In this document: positions 25,333-36,055 of the stretch, piece after piece
Layout: each line of letters starts with the position of its first letter
Position numbering within the stretch: position 1 is the stretch's first letter
Notes under the pieces: generated by a model
The model's database searches: none
What the model was told of the DNA's origin: nothing
The model's input: the letters and a program-made list of their open reading frames with translations, nothing else
Program-made: the position numbers and the translations under genes
Assembly: GCA_017302015.1 (NCBI GenBank)
Contig: JAFLEE010000054.1
Coordinates: forward strand, 1-37,053
DNA from: Spirochaetota bacterium
GTDB lineage: Bacteria; Spirochaetota; UBA12135; COTS27; JAFLEE01
Length of the DNA stretch: 37,053 bases
Reading direction: 5' to 3'

Positions 25333-26016
25333 GTGAACACGTTTTTCTCGTTCTTCACCAGCAGCATCGGAAAGAAACTCGTCGTCGGCCTCAGCGCCAT
25401 TTGCCTCCTCGGGTTCCTTTCCTTCCATCTATATGCCAACCTGCACCTCTACCTGGGGCGGGAGGCCTTCAATGAGACCGCCCACCTCATCCACCGCCAG
25501 CTCATCATCCCGCTCTTCAGCGTCGGGCTACTGGGCATCATCGCCTTCCATGCCTTCCTCACCATGGCCCTGTGGATCCAGAACCGCCGGGCCAAGGGGC
25601 CGGGCTACCGCGTCGAGCGCCTCTCCGAGAACCGCCCGGTGTGGACGATGGCCCTCACGGGCATGCTCATCGCCTGCTTCATCGTGCTCCACGTCATGCG
25701 CTTCAAATACAACGTGGGGGTCGAGGTCCAACTCGCGGGCGGGCTGCGCGACATGTACGGCCTGACGCTGGCCGCTTTCGCCCAGAAGCCCTACGCGATC
25801 TTCTATATTATTAGCACGCTCCTCCTGGGTTGGCACCTGCTCCACGGCACCCAGAGTTTCTTCCGGACCTTCGGCCTCTACACGCCCCGCACCGCCGGCG
25901 CCATCAAAGCCCTCGGCGTGGTGATCGCGCTGGCCTTCGGCCTCGGCTTCATGAGTTTCCCCATCTGGTTCGGCTTCGTGGCCCCCGGCGGCGTCTGCTG
26001 CCAGGCCCATCCCTGA
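25333..26016 (+). CDS. sdhC: Succinate dehydrogenase cytochrome b subunit (B-type, five helices)
   Basis: 227 residues with GTG start, GGGAG nine bases upstream. Five predicted membrane helices at about 15-38, 58-82, 101-120, 147-168 and 186-208. Candidate heme-b ligands are His residues in helices: SFHLYANLH, RQLIIPLF with its preceding His, FHAFLT, IVLHVMRF and GWHLLHG. The fold and length fit B-type SdhC/FrdC (Bacillus-, Bacteroides-like) that bind two hemes and work with menaquinone and without SdhD. Anchors SdhAB in the inner membrane. First gene of the sdhCAB run; a 16-base gap leads to sdhA. Confidence 0.93.
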   Translation: MNTFFSFFTSSIGKKLVVGLSAICLLGFLSFHLYANLHLYLGREAFNETAHLIHRQLIIPLFSVGLLGIIAFHAFLTMALWIQNRRAKGPGYRVERLSENRPVWTMALTGMLIACFIVLHVMRFKYNVGVEVQLAGGLRDMYGLTLAAFAQKPYAIFYIISTLLLGWHLLHGTQSFFRTFGLYTPRTAGAIKALGVVIALAFGLGFMSFPIWFGFVAPGGVCCQAHP

Positions 26017-26032
26017 TCCTTAAGGAGCCCCC

Positions 26033-27945
<1,913 letters not shown>

Positions 27946-27949
<4 letters not shown>

Positions 27950-28701
27950 GCGCGACCATGAACGTGACGCTGCGCATCTGGCGGCAGAAAAACCGCCACA
28001 CCAAGGGCCGCTTCGTCGACTACCCCCTGTCGGACGTATCCCCCGAGCAGTCCTTCCTCGAGACCCTCGACGTGCTCAACAACCAGCTCGAGGCCCGGGG
28101 CGAAGATCCCGTCGCCTTCGACAGCGATTGCCGCGAGGGGATCTGCGGCACCTGCTCGCTTCACATCAGCGGCACGCCCCACGGGCCGATGAAGCTCACC
28201 ACGACCTGCCAACTCCATATGCGGTCGTTCCGTTCCGGCGCGACAATCACCGTGGAGCCCTGGAGGGCCCGCGCCTTCCCCATCGTCAAGGACCTCATCG
28301 TCGACCGCAGCGCCTTCGACCGCATCGTCCAATCCGGCGGCTTCGTCTCGGTGAAGACCGGGAGCGCGCCCGATGCCAATAGCCTCCCCGTCCCCAAGGC
28401 CAACGCCGAACTCGCCATGGACGCCGCCCAGTGCATCGGATGCGGGGCCTGCGTCGCGGCCTGCAAGAACGCCTCGGCCATGCTGTTCGTGGCCGCTAAG
28501 GTGAGCCACCTCGCCCTGCTGCCCCAGGGCCACGCCGAGCGCAAGGAGCGCGTGGTCAAGATGATCGCGCGCATGGACCAGGAGGGCTTCGGCTCGTGCA
28601 CCAACCTCTCGGCGTGCGAAGCGGTCTGCCCCAAGGGCATCTCGGTGAATTTCATCGCCCGGATGAACCGCGAATACCTGCGCGCCGGGCTGACCGGCTG
28701 A
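27946..28701 (+). CDS. sdhB: Succinate dehydrogenase iron-sulfur subunit
   Basis: 251 residues. [2Fe-2S] ligands Cys62, Cys67, Cys70 and Cys88 (CREGICGTC); the C-terminal dicluster region has [11 protein letters not shown] (163, 166, 169, 173) and [13 protein letters not shown] (218, 224, 228), enough for one [4Fe-4S] and one [3Fe-4S]. Passes electrons from FAD to the heme and quinone sites of SdhC. Normal length. Follows sdhA with ATGA overlap and precedes gltA by 185 bases. Confidence 0.95.
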
Positions 28702-28886
28702 ATCGGGACAAGCGCGGGGCCGACGCCCGCGAGAACCCCATGGATTCCAATGCATCCATGTTGGTCATTTCCTATCCGGAATGGGTTAATGATACGCCAG
28801 GAACCCGATTGAAATGTTTCGTAAACTCGATCGTTTTCGTTTACTATTCATAAAACTGGGATAAATTGATTATCCGGGAGCAGAAC
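28702..28886 (+). promoter_or_regulatory. Leader/promoter region of gltA
   Basis: 185 bases, much lower GC than neighbours. Seen: hairpin ATGGAT-loop-ATCCAT (28740-28759), and inverted repeat GTAAAC (28821-28826) / GTTTAC (28839-28844), operator-like with 12 bases between. No consensus -35/-10 pair with 17-base spacing was found. An internal promoter for gltA-korAB is likely from composition and gap size. The ribosome site GGGAG is six bases before the ATG. Confidence 0.4.
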
Positions 28887-30170
28887 ATGGCTGAAACTGC
28901 GAAACTTGTCATCGACGGAAAAACCTTCGAATTCCCCGTCATCGTCGGCACCGAGGGAGAGAAGGCCATCGATATCCGCAAGCTCCGCGACGAGACCGGA
29001 TACATCACCCTCGACGACGGCTACGGCAACACGGGCTCCTGCCAGAGCAAGATCACCTTCATCGACGGCGATAAGGGCATCCTGCGGCACCGGGGCTACA
29101 GCATCGAGGACCTCGCCGAGCATTCCACCTTCATCGAGACCGCCTGGCTCGTCATCCACGGGGAACTCCCCACGCCCGAGCAGTCCAAGAAGTTCTCGGT
29201 CATGCTCACCGAGCAGGCGATGCTCCATACCGACACGCTCCATCACTTCGAGGGGTTCGGCGAGCACGCGCCGCCCATGGCGATCCTCTCGGCCATGCTG
29301 AACGTGATGGCCTGCCAGCACCCCGAACTCCTCAAGATCGAGAACGAGGACCAGCTGCTCCTCGGCTCAGCCAAGATCATCTCGAAGGTGCGCACCATCG
29401 CCGCGTTCGCCTACCGCCGCTCGCAGGGGCTCCCCTTCAATTATCCCCACCCCGACTACCGCTACTGCCATAATTTCCTCCACATGATGTTCAGTATGCC
29501 GTTCAAGCCCTACGAGGTCCACCCCGACGTGGAACGCGCGCTCAACCTCTTCCTCATCCTCCACGCGGACCACGAGCAGAACTGCTCCACCTCCACCGTG
29601 CGCATCGTCGGCAGCGCGCGCACCAACCTCTTCACCTCGGTGTCCGCCGGCGTGTGCGCGCTGTGGGGTTCCCTCCACGGGGGCGCCAACGTCGAGGTGG
29701 TGCAGATGCTCGAGGACATCCACCGCACCGGCAAGAGCCCGAAGGAGTTCATCGAGCGCGCGAAAGACAAGAACTCCGGCCACAAACTCTTCGGGTTCGG
29801 CCACCGCGTCTACAAGAACTTCGACCCGCGCGCCAAGATCCTCAAGAACAGCGTGGATAAGGTGCTCAAGGTCGTGGGCGTGAACGACCGCCTGCTCGAG
29901 ATCGCCCTCCAGATGGAGGAGATCGCCCTGAAAGACCCCTACTTCATCGAGCGCAAACTCTACCCGAACATCGACTTCTACAGCGGGATCCTGCTGCGCG
30001 CCCTCGGCCTGCCGCTGGACATGTTCACCGTCATGTTCTCCATCGGCCGCATGCCGGGATGGATCGCCAACTGGAAGGAACTCGTGGAGACCGCCAGCCG
30101 CATCAACCGCCCGCGGCAGATCTACACCGGGGCCAACCTGCGCCCCTACGTCGCCCGGGACAAGCGCTGA
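28887..30170 (+). CDS. gltA: Citrate synthase (type II)
   Basis: 427 residues. Condenses oxaloacetate and acetyl-CoA. Catalytic His264 (GSLHGGAN), His306 (FGFGHRVYKNFDPR) and Asp363 (NIDFYSG) match E. coli 264/305/362. The N-terminal domain with GILRHRGYSIEDLAEHS and the length are those of the hexameric Gram-negative form, usually NADH-sensitive. A frame extension to a TTG at 28866 is rejected because GGGAG sits six bases before the ATG at 28887. Next gene is the CBS protein, 61 bases on. It is the entry enzyme of the TCA cycle in this island. Confidence 0.97.
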   Translation: MAETAKLVIDGKTFEFPVIVGTEGEKAIDIRKLRDETGYITLDDGYGNTGSCQSKITFIDGDKGILRHRGYSIEDLAEHSTFIETAWLVIHGELPTPEQSKKFSVMLTEQAMLHTDTLHHFEGFGEHAPPMAILSAMLNVMACQHPELLKIENEDQLLLGSAKIISKVRTIAAFAYRRSQGLPFNYPHPDYRYCHNFLHMMFSMPFKPYEVHPDVERALNLFLILHADHEQNCSTSTVRIVGSARTNLFTSVSAGVCALWGSLHGGANVEVVQMLEDIHRTGKSPKEFIERAKDKNSGHKLFGFGHRVYKNFDPRAKILKNSVDKVLKVVGVNDRLLEIALQMEEIALKDPYFIERKLYPNIDFYSGILLRALGLPLDMFTVMFSIGRMPGWIANWKELVETASRINRPRQIYTGANLRPYVARDKR

Positions 30171-30231
30171 AGGCGCCGAAGGGCCTGATCGAACATCCAA
30201 CGTCGATGCGCGTCGCCGCGAGGAGCACCCC

Positions 30232-30705
30232 GTGACCCCCCAAGAAAATTTCTGGACCCGAACCGTGGTGGAACTCAAACTCCACCTCCACCTGCCCGTC
30301 ACCGTGGAAACCACCATCGCCGAGACCATCCGGGGCATGCAAGAGGAGAAAACGGGCGCCGCCCTCGTCTTCGACAAGGTGGGGGGCAACTTGGTCGGCA
30401 TCGTCACCACCGGCGACATCATGCACTCCTTCATCGCCACGACCCTCAAGGGGGACAAGACGGTGGAGGCCATCATGACCCGCAACCCGATGACCATCCC
30501 CCACACGACCACGATCCTCGAGGTCTTTCGGACCTTCTACAAGGGCCGCTTCCGCCACGTGCCCGTCACCGGCGAGGACGGCAAGGTCGTCGGGCTCCTC
30601 AGCGTGCGGCGCCTCATGCGCTACCTCGCGGAGCAGTTCCCCGCCGAGGTGCTCAACCAGCCCCCCGACCGCACCCTCATCCCCGAACACAAGCACGGAG
30701 GCTGA
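30232..30705 (+). CDS. Stand-alone CBS-domain-pair protein in the kor operon
   Basis: 157 residues, essentially one Bateman module. CBS 1 about 18-72 (LPVTVETTIAETIRGM ... GNLVGIVTTGDIM), CBS 2 about 80-136 (VEAIMTRNPMTIPHTTTILE ... RHVPVTGEDGKVVGLLSVRRLM). Such pairs bind AMP, ATP or S-adenosylmethionine and transmit adenylate status. The GTG start has GAGGAG six bases upstream. Two bases separate it from korA, hence coupled synthesis with the enzyme. The adjacent KorB has a second CBS pair, so this free protein may pair with or modulate it. Ligand and target are inferred from context only. Confidence 0.85.
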   Translation: MTPQENFWTRTVVELKLHLHLPVTVETTIAETIRGMQEEKTGAALVFDKVGGNLVGIVTTGDIMHSFIATTLKGDKTVEAIMTRNPMTIPHTTTILEVFRTFYKGRFRHVPVTGEDGKVVGLLSVRRLMRYLAEQFPAEVLNQPPDRTLIPEHKHGG

Positions 30706-30707
30706 CC

Positions 30708-32567
30708 ATGGCATCCCCCAAGAAATCCACCGCGACCCCCGACCTCGACGCCTCCCAGCGCACCAACGCCGTCGTGCGCTTCGCCGGCGATTCCGGCGAC
30801 GGCATGCAGGTCATCGGCGACCTCTTCTGCGACGAGAGCGCCATGATGGGCCTCGGCATCTGCACCTTCCCCGACTACCCCGCGGAGATCCGCGCCCCCA
30901 AGGGCACGCTCTCGGGCGTCTCGGGCTACCAAGTGCACTTCGGCGCCACCGTGGAGACCCCGGGCGATATCGTCGACGCCCTGGTCGTCATGAACCCGGC
31001 CGCCCTCAAGGTGAACCTCGACAGCCTCGACCGCCAGGGGCTCCTGATCGCCGACCTCGGGGCCTTCACCCCCGACAACCTCAAGAAGGCGGGCTACGAG
31101 ACGAACCCCCTCGACGACCCCGGGCTCCAGGAGCGCTACAAGATCCTGAAGTACGACTTCACGGAACTCACCAAGGAGACCCTGAAGGATTTCACGACCA
31201 TCAAGACCACCGACAAGCTGCGCAGCAAGAACTTCTTCACGCTGGGCCTCGTCTGCTGGATCTACTCCTACAAGCTCGACGCCACCATCGAATGGATCGA
31301 GGGCAAATGGGCCGGGAAGGGCGAACTCGCCCCGGCCAACGTGGCGACGCTCAAGGCCGGCTACAACCTCGGACTCACCGCCGAACTGACCATGCCGCGC
31401 TACACCGTCACGCGCTCCATGAACGAGAACGGCGTCTACCGGAAGATCAACGGCAACGACGCCATCTGCCTCGGGCTCATCGCCGCGTCCCAGAACTGCT
31501 TCCGCGACATCGTCATCGGCGGCTACCCCATCACCCCGGCGACCTCCATCCTCGAATTCCTCTCCGCCCAGAAGAACTTCAACGTGAAGGCGGTGCAGGC
31601 CGAGGACGAGATCGCCGCCATCGGCGTGGCCCTGGGCGCCTCCTACGCCGGCAGCCTGGGCGTGACCGCCACCAGCGGCCCGGGCGTCTGCCTCAAATCC
31701 GAGATCCTCAACCTCGCGGTGATGACCGAATTGCCCCTCATTCTCATCGACGTGCAGCGCGCGGGCCCCTCCACGGGGCTCCCCACGAAGACCGAGCAGA
31801 CCGACCTCCTGCAGGCGATGTACGGCCGTAACGGCGAATCCCCCATCCCGATCCTCGCCCCCGCCTCCCCCAGCGACTGCTTCGATATCGCCGTCGAGGC
31901 CGTGCGCATCGCCATCAAATGGCGCACGCCGGTGTTCATCCTCTCCGACGGCTTCACCGCCCATAGCTCCGAGGTCTGGAAAATCCCCCGGGTCGAGGAC
32001 ATCCCCGACCTCTCCGTCGAGCCCATCCGCCACGGCGAGAAGTACGTCCCCTACCAGCGCGACCCCGTGACCCTGGCCCGGCGCATCGCGATCCCCGGCC
32101 GCCCGGGCTTCGAGCACCGCATCGGCGGCCTGGAGAAGAACGAAGAGGGCAAGGTCGATTACCACGGCCCCAACCACGAGAAAATGGTCCACCTGCGGCG
32201 GAACAAGATCGAGACCATCGCCGATACCCTCCCGCCGCTGACCGTCGAGGGCGCCCAAGAGGGCGACCTCCTCGTCCTCGGCTGGGGCAGCACCCGCGGG
32301 GCCATCCACCTCGCCGCCAAGCGCGTGATGGCGGAAGGCAAGTCCCTCGGGGTCGCCCACCTGCGCCACATGAACCCGCTGCCGAAGAACGTGGGCGAGG
32401 TGCTGCGCCGCTACAAGAAGGTGCTGCTGCCCGAACTCAACCTGGGCCAATTGGCCCTCCTGCTGCGCGCGAAGTACCTCGTCGACATCCAGACCTTCAG
32501 CAGCATGCAGGGGCGCAACTTCACCGTCAGCGAAGTCGAGCAGAAGATCCGGGAAATGCTCCCGTAA
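30708..32567 (+). CDS. korA: 2-oxoglutarate:ferredoxin oxidoreductase, fused gamma-alpha subunit
   Basis: 619 residues, two domains fused. About 20-200 is the gamma/POR domain (RFAGDSGDGMQVIGDLF, FPDYPAEIRAP), followed by the alpha/pyrimidine-binding domain from about 255 (GGYPITPATSILEFL at about 271-285, VQAEDEIAAIGVALG, TSGPGVCLKSE). The C-terminal part (about 500-619) is domain II. Decarboxylates 2-oxoglutarate to succinyl-CoA with reduced ferredoxin, or carboxylates in reverse. 2-oxoglutarate specificity versus pyruvate is inferred from similarity to the two-subunit KorAB type and from neighbours (sucCD, sdh, gltA). Starts at ATG with GGAGG six bases upstream. No ferredoxin-like delta subunit exists here. 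Confidence 0.93.
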   Translation: MASPKKSTATPDLDASQRTNAVVRFAGDSGDGMQVIGDLFCDESAMMGLGICTFPDYPAEIRAPKGTLSGVSGYQVHFGATVETPGDIVDALVVMNPAALKVNLDSLDRQGLLIADLGAFTPDNLKKAGYETNPLDDPGLQERYKILKYDFTELTKETLKDFTTIKTTDKLRSKNFFTLGLVCWIYSYKLDATIEWIEGKWAGKGELAPANVATLKAGYNLGLTAELTMPRYTVTRSMNENGVYRKINGNDAICLGLIAASQNCFRDIVIGGYPITPATSILEFLSAQKNFNVKAVQAEDEIAAIGVALGASYAGSLGVTATSGPGVCLKSEILNLAVMTELPLILIDVQRAGPSTGLPTKTEQTDLLQAMYGRNGESPIPILAPASPSDCFDIAVEAVRIAIKWRTPVFILSDGFTAHSSEVWKIPRVEDIPDLSVEPIRHGEKYVPYQRDPVTLARRIAIPGRPGFEHRIGGLEKNEEGKVDYHGPNHEKMVHLRRNKIETIADTLPPLTVEGAQEGDLLVLGWGSTRGAIHLAAKRVMAEGKSLGVAHLRHMNPLPKNVGEVLRRYKKVLLPELNLGQLALLLRAKYLVDIQTFSSMQGRNFTVSEVEQKIREMLP

Positions 32568-32580
32568 CCGAGGATCCCCC

Positions 32581-34215
32581 ATGGAAAGCACCGCCCTCCC
32601 CGCCACCAAGCCCGCCGAACTCACCCGCAAAGACTTCGTCAGCAGCGCCGAGGTGCGCTGGTGCCCCGGCTGCGGGGACTACGCCATCCTCAACTCCATC
32701 CAGAGCGTGCTCCCGGAACTCGGGGTGCCCAAGGAGAAGATCGTCTTCGTCAGCGGCATCGGCTGCTCCAGCCGCTTCCCCTATTACCTCGAGACCTACG
32801 GGTTCCACTCCGTCCACGGCCGCGCGCCCACCCTGGCCACGGGCATCAAGGTCGCCAACCCCGAGCTCTCGGTCTGGGTCATCACCGGCGACGGCGACGC
32901 GCTGTCCATCGGCGGCAACCACTTCATGCACGTGATGCGGCGCAACCTCAACCTCAACATCATCCTCTTCAACAACAAGATCTACGGCCTCACCAAGGGC
33001 CAATTCAGCCCGACCTCGGTGCTGGGCCAGGTCACCAAGACCAGCCCCTACGGCACCATCGAGCAGCCCGTGAACCCGGTGACCCTGGCCATCGCCTCCC
33101 AGGCGACCTTCGTGGCGCGCACCGTCGACACCCAGCCCGCCCACATGAAGCAGGTCTTCCTGGCCGCGGCCAAGCACCCCGGCGTCTCCTTCGTGGAGGT
33201 CTTCCAGAATTGCGTGATCTTCAACGACAACGCCTGGAAGGACGTCTCCGCCCCCGAAGTGCGCAGCGACCGCCTCATCAACCTGGAGGCGGGCAAGCCC
33301 CTCATCTTCGGCGCGAAATCCAATAAGGGCGTGCGCGCCTCGAAGGACGGCCGCTACGAGGTCGTCACCCTCGGCGAGCACGGGGTGGAGGAGAAGGACC
33401 TCGTCGTCCACGACCCCGCCCGCGAGGACGCCACCCACGCCTGGCTGCTGTCGCAGATGAATTACCCCGAGATGCCGACGCCCATCGGCGTTTTCCGCTC
33501 GGTGAAGCGGCCGGTGTACGACGTCGAACTCGAGGAGCAGATCAAGCGCACCACGGCCAAACAGGGCCGGCGCAACCTGCACAGCCTGCTCCGCGGCGGG
33601 AGCTTCTGGGAGGTCGCCGAGGGCGGCCAAGACATCAAGATGACCCAGGGCGGCAAGAACCGCCTCGACGACGAGGAGTCCATCGCCGACGAGCGCACCC
33701 GCGAGGCGCTGCGCGACCGCAATAACCCGCTCAACCTCGCCCTGCGCGAGCCCATCGGCCGGGTCTTCTACGAGTACGGCTACCAGCGCAGCGTCACCAT
33801 CGCCCCGACGGATTCCATCAACACGGCCATCAGCCTCTTCAAGGCCCAGAAGGTCGAGACGATCATGGTGATGATGAACGGCAAGCCCGTGGGCACCATC
33901 AGCCAGCGCGAGATCATCATGAACGTGGCGCTCTCCACCATGGACCGCGACTACACGGCGGTCTCCACGGTGATGCGACCGAGCTTCGATCTCCTCGACG
34001 ACACCAGCACGGTGGCCGACGCGATCAACGTGCTCTCGATCAGCAGCCAGTACAGCATTCCCCTGAAGCTCGCCAAGGGCGGCTACGGCGTGGTCAACTT
34101 CAACCAGATCCTGAGCTTCATCCACGAGAAGATGGTCGACCTCGTCGCGGCCAGCCACACGAAGCCGGGCGAGAAGGCCGCGGAGGGCGCCGGGAGCAAG
34201 CCCGGGGAAACCTGA
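32581..34215 (+). CDS. korB: 2-oxoglutarate:ferredoxin oxidoreductase beta subunit fused to a CBS-domain pair
   Basis: 544 residues, roughly 200 longer than usual KorB (about 280-350). About 20-305 is the thiamine-diphosphate subunit: [4Fe-4S] ligands Cys28, Cys31, Cys62 and Cys211 (WCPGCGDY, GIGCSSR, FQNCVIF), TPP motif GDGDALSIGGNH (103-114) to NN (131-132). About 310-385 is a charged linker. Residues about 390-520 form a CBS pair: SVTIAPTDSINTAIS ... KPVGTISQREII, then STVMRPSFDLLDD ... GYGVVNFNQILSF. The tail is low-complexity. The CBS repeats should sense adenylates and gate activity or oligomer state; I know of no standard KorB with this extension. Ribosome site GAGG, 7 bases before ATG, matches that of sucC. 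Confidence 0.9.
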   Translation: MESTALPATKPAELTRKDFVSSAEVRWCPGCGDYAILNSIQSVLPELGVPKEKIVFVSGIGCSSRFPYYLETYGFHSVHGRAPTLATGIKVANPELSVWVITGDGDALSIGGNHFMHVMRRNLNLNIILFNNKIYGLTKGQFSPTSVLGQVTKTSPYGTIEQPVNPVTLAIASQATFVARTVDTQPAHMKQVFLAAAKHPGVSFVEVFQNCVIFNDNAWKDVSAPEVRSDRLINLEAGKPLIFGAKSNKGVRASKDGRYEVVTLGEHGVEEKDLVVHDPAREDATHAWLLSQMNYPEMPTPIGVFRSVKRPVYDVELEEQIKRTTAKQGRRNLHSLLRGGSFWEVAEGGQDIKMTQGGKNRLDDEESIADERTREALRDRNNPLNLALREPIGRVFYEYGYQRSVTIAPTDSINTAISLFKAQKVETIMVMMNGKPVGTISQREIIMNVALSTMDRDYTAVSTVMRPSFDLLDDTSTVADAINVLSISSQYSIPLKLAKGGYGVVNFNQILSFIHEKMVDLVAASHTKPGEKAAEGAGSKPGET

Positions 34216-34235
34216 GCCTCCCGCCTCTTCGGCGT

Positions 34236-34598
34236 TTGGCCCTGCAGGCCGCCGGGTGGCTCTCCCTCGCCCTCGGGGTCCTCGGGATCTTCCTGCCGCT
34301 GCTTCCCACGACGCCGTTCCTGCTGCTGACCGCCTTCTGCTGGGCCCGCAGTTCGCCGCGCTTCCACCGTTGGCTCATGACCAACCGGTTCTTCGGGGGT
34401 AGCCTCAGCGATTACCTCGCCGGCAAGGGCGTCCCCCTGTGGCAGAAGCTCGCGACCCTCGCGGTGCTCTGGATTTCCCTGGGCGTCTCCGCGCGCCTGC
34501 TTTCCCGGCCATGGGTGAGCCTCCTCCTGCTCGCGGTGGCCATCGGGGTCACCCTCCATGTGTTGCTTTTCCAGAAGACCCGGCGCGCCGGGGACTAG
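34236..34598 (+). CDS. DUF454/YbaN-family inner membrane protein
   Basis: 120 residues from a TTG at 34236. AAGWLSLALGVLGIFLPLLPTTPFLLLTAFCWARSSPRFHRWLM is split by its motif: G-x-LG-IFLPLLPTTPF is the family hallmark. Two to three helices: about 4-32, 68-84 and 90-108. The start is uncertain: no ATG or GTG lies in frame between the korB stop and the motif, and no ribosome site is seen, so TTG or an upstream CTG (34212) is possible, coupled to korB termination at 34215. Function unknown for the family. It ends 12 bases from the convergent DAHP synthase gene. Confidence 0.75.
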   Translation: MALQAAGWLSLALGVLGIFLPLLPTTPFLLLTAFCWARSSPRFHRWLMTNRFFGGSLSDYLAGKGVPLWQKLATLAVLWISLGVSARLLSRPWVSLLLLAVAIGVTLHVLLFQKTRRAGD

Positions 34599-34610
34599 GC
34601 CCGCGGCCCG

Positions 34611-35972
34611 CTAGCCGCCCTTCTTCTTACGGCCGTTGGATTTGAGTCGGCGCGCCACTAGGAGCGCCATCTCCAGGGCCTGCTCGACGTTAAGCCGCGG
34701 GTCGACCTGGCTCTCGTAGCGTGCGGTGAGCCCATCTTCGGTGAGGCCGCGAGCGCCGCCGGTGCACTCGGTGACGTTCTCCCCCGTGAGCTCGAAGTGG
34801 ATGCCGCCCAGGAGGGAGCCCGCGGCGTGGTGGATGTCGAAGGCCTGCTCGATCTCCGACCGGATATCCTCGAAGCGCCGGGTCTTGATCCCCGAGGCCG
34901 TGGTGAGCGTGTTGCCGTGCATGGGGTCGCAGACCCAGAGCACCTTCTTCCCGGCGCGCCGGACCGCCTCCACCAGGGGGGGCAGGCCCGCGGCGATGCG
35001 GCCGGCGCCGAAGCGGTGGATGAGGGTGAGCCGGCCCTCCTCGTCGCGGGGGTTGAGGCGGGCGATGAGTTCGAGGAGTTCGTCGGACCCGAGGCCGCTG
35101 CCGATCTTCACGCCGAGCGGGTTGGCGATGCCGCGGAAGAACTCCACGTGGGCGCCCCCGGGGTCGCGGGTGCGGTTGCCGATCCAGGGGAAATGGGTGC
35201 TGAGATCGTACCAGCCGGTCCGCCGCGGCACGCGCCGGGTGAGGGCCTGCTCGTAGTCGAGGCTCAGGCCCTCGTGGCAGGTGAAGAAATCGAGGCGGCG
35301 CACCTCCTCGAGGCGGCGCCCGGTCACGGTCTCCAGGAGCGCCAGCGAATCCTTGATGCGCTCGACGATGCCGAGGTAGTCCCCCGACAGCGGGGCCTCC
35401 GCGGCGAAATCGAGGTTCCACCATTCGGCGTGGTGCATGTCGGCGAACCCGCCGCTGACGAGCCCCCGGACGAAATTGAGGGTGAGGGCCGCGCGCTCGT
35501 AGCCGGTGAGGAGCCGGCGCGGATCGGGGGTGCGCGCCTCGGGGGAAAAATCGGTCTGGTTGATGAGGTCGCCCCGGTACGCCGGCAGCGAGAGCCCGCC
35601 GCGCGTCTCGGTGTCGGAGGACCTCGGTTTGGCGTACTGGCCCGCGAGGCGCCCCATGCGGATGACGCGGCGCCCCGTTCCGTAGGAGAGCACCATGCTC
35701 GCCTGCAGGAGGATCTTGAGTTTCGCCACGATGGGCTCGGCCCGGCAATCGGCGAACCGCTCCGCGCAATCGCCCCCCTGGAGGAGGAAGAGTTCGCCCC
35801 TCTGGGCGGCGGCGAGCTGGTCGCGCAGGGCCTCGATCTCCCAACTCGTGACCAGGGTCGGCAGGACGCTCATGGCGTCGAAGACGGCGCGCAGCGCCGC
35901 ATCATCGGGGTAGCGCGCCGCCTGCGCCAGGGGCCGTTCGCGCCACGAGGTGGGGGTCCAATCCTCCATCAT
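34611..35972 (-). CDS. 3-deoxy-D-arabino-heptulosonate 7-phosphate synthase, class II
   Basis: 453 residues from the ATG at 35972 (Met-Met-Glu-Asp; the next ATG at 35969 is equally possible, seven bases after AAGGA). Makes DAHP from phosphoenolpyruvate and erythrose 4-phosphate, the first shikimate step. Class II signatures: LLQGGDCAERF (metal Cys), RMGRLAGQYAKPRS, LTLNFVRGL, HEGLSLDYEQ, KIGSGLGSDELLELI, CDPMHGNT and ECTGGARGLTEDGL. The upstream in-frame extension of 17 residues (to 36023) is Arg/Pro-rich and unlikely. Other aromatic genes are absent. Class II forms occur in Actinobacteria, plants and scattered Gram-negatives and may be allosteric. It is 83 bases downstream of the AraC gene, same strand. 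Confidence 0.93.
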   Translation of the reverse strand: MMEDWTPTSWRERPLAQAARYPDDAALRAVFDAMSVLPTLVTSWEIEALRDQLAAAQRGELFLLQGGDCAERFADCRAEPIVAKLKILLQASMVLSYGTGRRVIRMGRLAGQYAKPRSSDTETRGGLSLPAYRGDLINQTDFSPEARTPDPRRLLTGYERAALTLNFVRGLVSGGFADMHHAEWWNLDFAAEAPLSGDYLGIVERIKDSLALLETVTGRRLEEVRRLDFFTCHEGLSLDYEQALTRRVPRRTGWYDLSTHFPWIGNRTRDPGGAHVEFFRGIANPLGVKIGSGLGSDELLELIARLNPRDEEGRLTLIHRFGAGRIAAGLPPLVEAVRRAGKKVLWVCDPMHGNTLTTASGIKTRRFEDIRSEIEQAFDIHHAAGSLLGGIHFELTGENVTECTGGARGLTEDGLTARYESQVDPRLNVEQALEMALLVARRLKSNGRKKKGG

Positions 35973-36055
35973 CACGTCCTTGCGGTCGGACCGGGCCCGG
36001 GGCCGCGGCCTTCCATCCCCCATCTTACCCTCGGGTCAGGGAGCGGCGCTTCGCC

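Noticed and set aside
30621-32630. 669-residue open frame on the minus strand
   Set aside because: Antisense shadow of korA; no recognisable domain.
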